Shown here: one piece after another, positions 63,367 through 64,000 of the stretch | How positions within the stretch are numbered: position 1 is the stretch's first letter | How the letters are laid out: each line of letters begins with the position of its first letter | Assembly: GCF_900460245.1 (NCBI RefSeq) | Contig: NZ_UHIP01000001.1 | Location: forward strand, 2,232,001 to 2,296,000 | Length of the DNA stretch: 64,000 bases | Direction of reading: 5' to 3' | Source: Vibrio fluvialis | GTDB lineage: Bacteria; Pseudomonadota; Gammaproteobacteria; Enterobacterales; Vibrionaceae | Translations under genes and position numbers: made by a program | The notes under the pieces: generated by a model | What the model saw: only the letters and a program-made list of their open reading frames with translations | What the model was told of the DNA's origin: nothing | Databases searched by the model: none

Positions 63367-64000
63367 TTGACCAATCCAAACATCTATACCGTTTCCCGTC
63401 TCAATGCTGAAGTCCGGTTATTACTGGAAAATGAAATGGGCATTGTGTGGTTGCTTGGTGAGATCTCAAACTTCTCCGCTCCTGTCTCTGGTCACTGGTA
63501 CCTGACCCTCAAAGATTCCCGCGCACAAGTTAAATGTGCGATGTTCAAAGGCAGTAACCGTTTGGTTCGCTTTAAGCCGCAAAATGGTCAGCAAGTGTTG
63601 GTTAAAGCGCGCTTATCGCTGTATGAGCCGCGTGGTGATTACCAAATCATCATTGAAAGCATGCAGCCAGAGGGAGATGGTCGCCTGCAGCAGGAATTTG
63701 ATCAGCTGAAGATGCAACTGGCCGCAGAAGGTCTGTTTGCCCAGACGTTGAAAAAGCCGCTACCAGAGCATCCACGTTGCGTCGGCATTATTACCTCTAA
63801 AACCGGCGCTGCCCTGCACGATATTCTGCAAGTACTCAAACGCCGCGATCCCAGCTTGCCAATCATTATTTATCCTACTCTGGTTCAGGGTGAAGACGCC
63901 GCGATTCAGATCGCCCAAGCGATTGGACGCGCCAACGCACGTGAAGAGTGTGATGTGTTGATCGTCGGCCGCGGCGGAGGTTCTTTAGAAGATCTGTGGT
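63367..64000 (+). CDS. xseA: Exodeoxyribonuclease VII large subunit, 5' part
   Basis: First 211 codons of XseA; the gene runs off the window. N-terminal OB-fold begins [20 protein letters not shown] and continues [20 protein letters not shown]; the nuclease domain begins with [17 protein letters not shown] and [17 protein letters not shown]. With XseB it degrades single-stranded DNA. The start is TTG at 63367 because no ATG fits before the conserved IYTVSRLN. Confidence 0.93.
   Translation, partial: MTNPNIYTVSRLNAEVRLLLENEMGIVWLLGEISNFSAPVSGHWYLTLKDSRAQVKCAMFKGSNRLVRFKPQNGQQVLVKARLSLYEPRGDYQIIIESMQPEGDGRLQQEFDQLKMQLAAEGLFAQTLKKPLPEHPRCVGIITSKTGAALHDILQVLKRRDPSLPIIIYPTLVQGEDAAIQIAQAIGRANAREECDVLIVGRGGGSLEDLW

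Noticed and set aside
1..64000. CRISPR arrays, integron attC arrays, tRNA genes
   Set aside because: No regularly spaced repeats, attC-like series or tRNA cloverleaf other than the tmRNA were found by reading.

Overview
The window looks like a Vibrio chromosome segment, most probably of the V. fluvialis/V. furnissii branch; the genus is well supported by gene content and order, the species is a guess. Conserved backbone occupies both ends: rnfH-ratA facing smpB-ssrA on the left (1-1984), and a metabolic and housekeeping block on the right (about 47960-64000). Between them, next to the 3' end of the tmRNA gene ssrA, lies roughly 46 kb of accessory DNA.

Island 1 (about 1949-36682) starts with a P4-type tyrosine integrase and ends at a degenerate copy of the ssrA 3' end. 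A 13-bp repeat (TTTTAGTAACCAT) occurs near both ends like an integrase arm site. The cargo, left to right, is: a tightly coupled minus-strand operon holding a small excisionase-like HTH gene, hsdM2, an unknown ORF, hsdM1, hsdS, hsdR, hamA and hamB (type I restriction-modification plus Hachiman defence); a large COG1112-type SF1 helicase; an AlpA regulator; radC with two DUF2787 genes; a WYL regulator, a lipoprotein, a YaaW-GTPase fusion with a degenerate nucleotide site and a small hydrophobic protein, three of whose promoters carry the same palindrome; an RNase H-like protein; a YagK/YfjJ Gp2-like replication protein; an AT-rich stretch with an unknown ORF; and a T6SS auxiliary cluster (hcp, vgrG, DUF4123 adaptor, unknown effector candidate, lipoprotein, PAAR, DUF3592 protein).

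Island 2 (about 36683-47960) is a tandem, damaged element. A second integrase is cut after about 66 codons by an IS407-group IS3-family element. A second copy of this IS lies in inverted orientation 8.1 kb further on. Between the copies are a remnant C-terminal ORF, mcrC-mcrB and a helicase-PLD fusion resembling Mokosh type II (mkoC). Outside the second copy is a decayed mrr-like gene with two Gln-to-stop changes. The accessory zone is therefore a stacked phage-defence and interbacterial-competition island at ssrA.

The right-hand backbone carries a LysR gene divergent from dadA and an AGCS-family sodium:alanine/glycine symporter; a minus-strand operon of MHS transporter, M20 amidohydrolase and LysR; a BASS transporter; a SatP/YaaH acetate transporter; a secreted GH19 chitinase with chitin-binding modules; guaB-guaA with a likely PurR box between them; and the 5' part of xseA, which runs off the end of the window.
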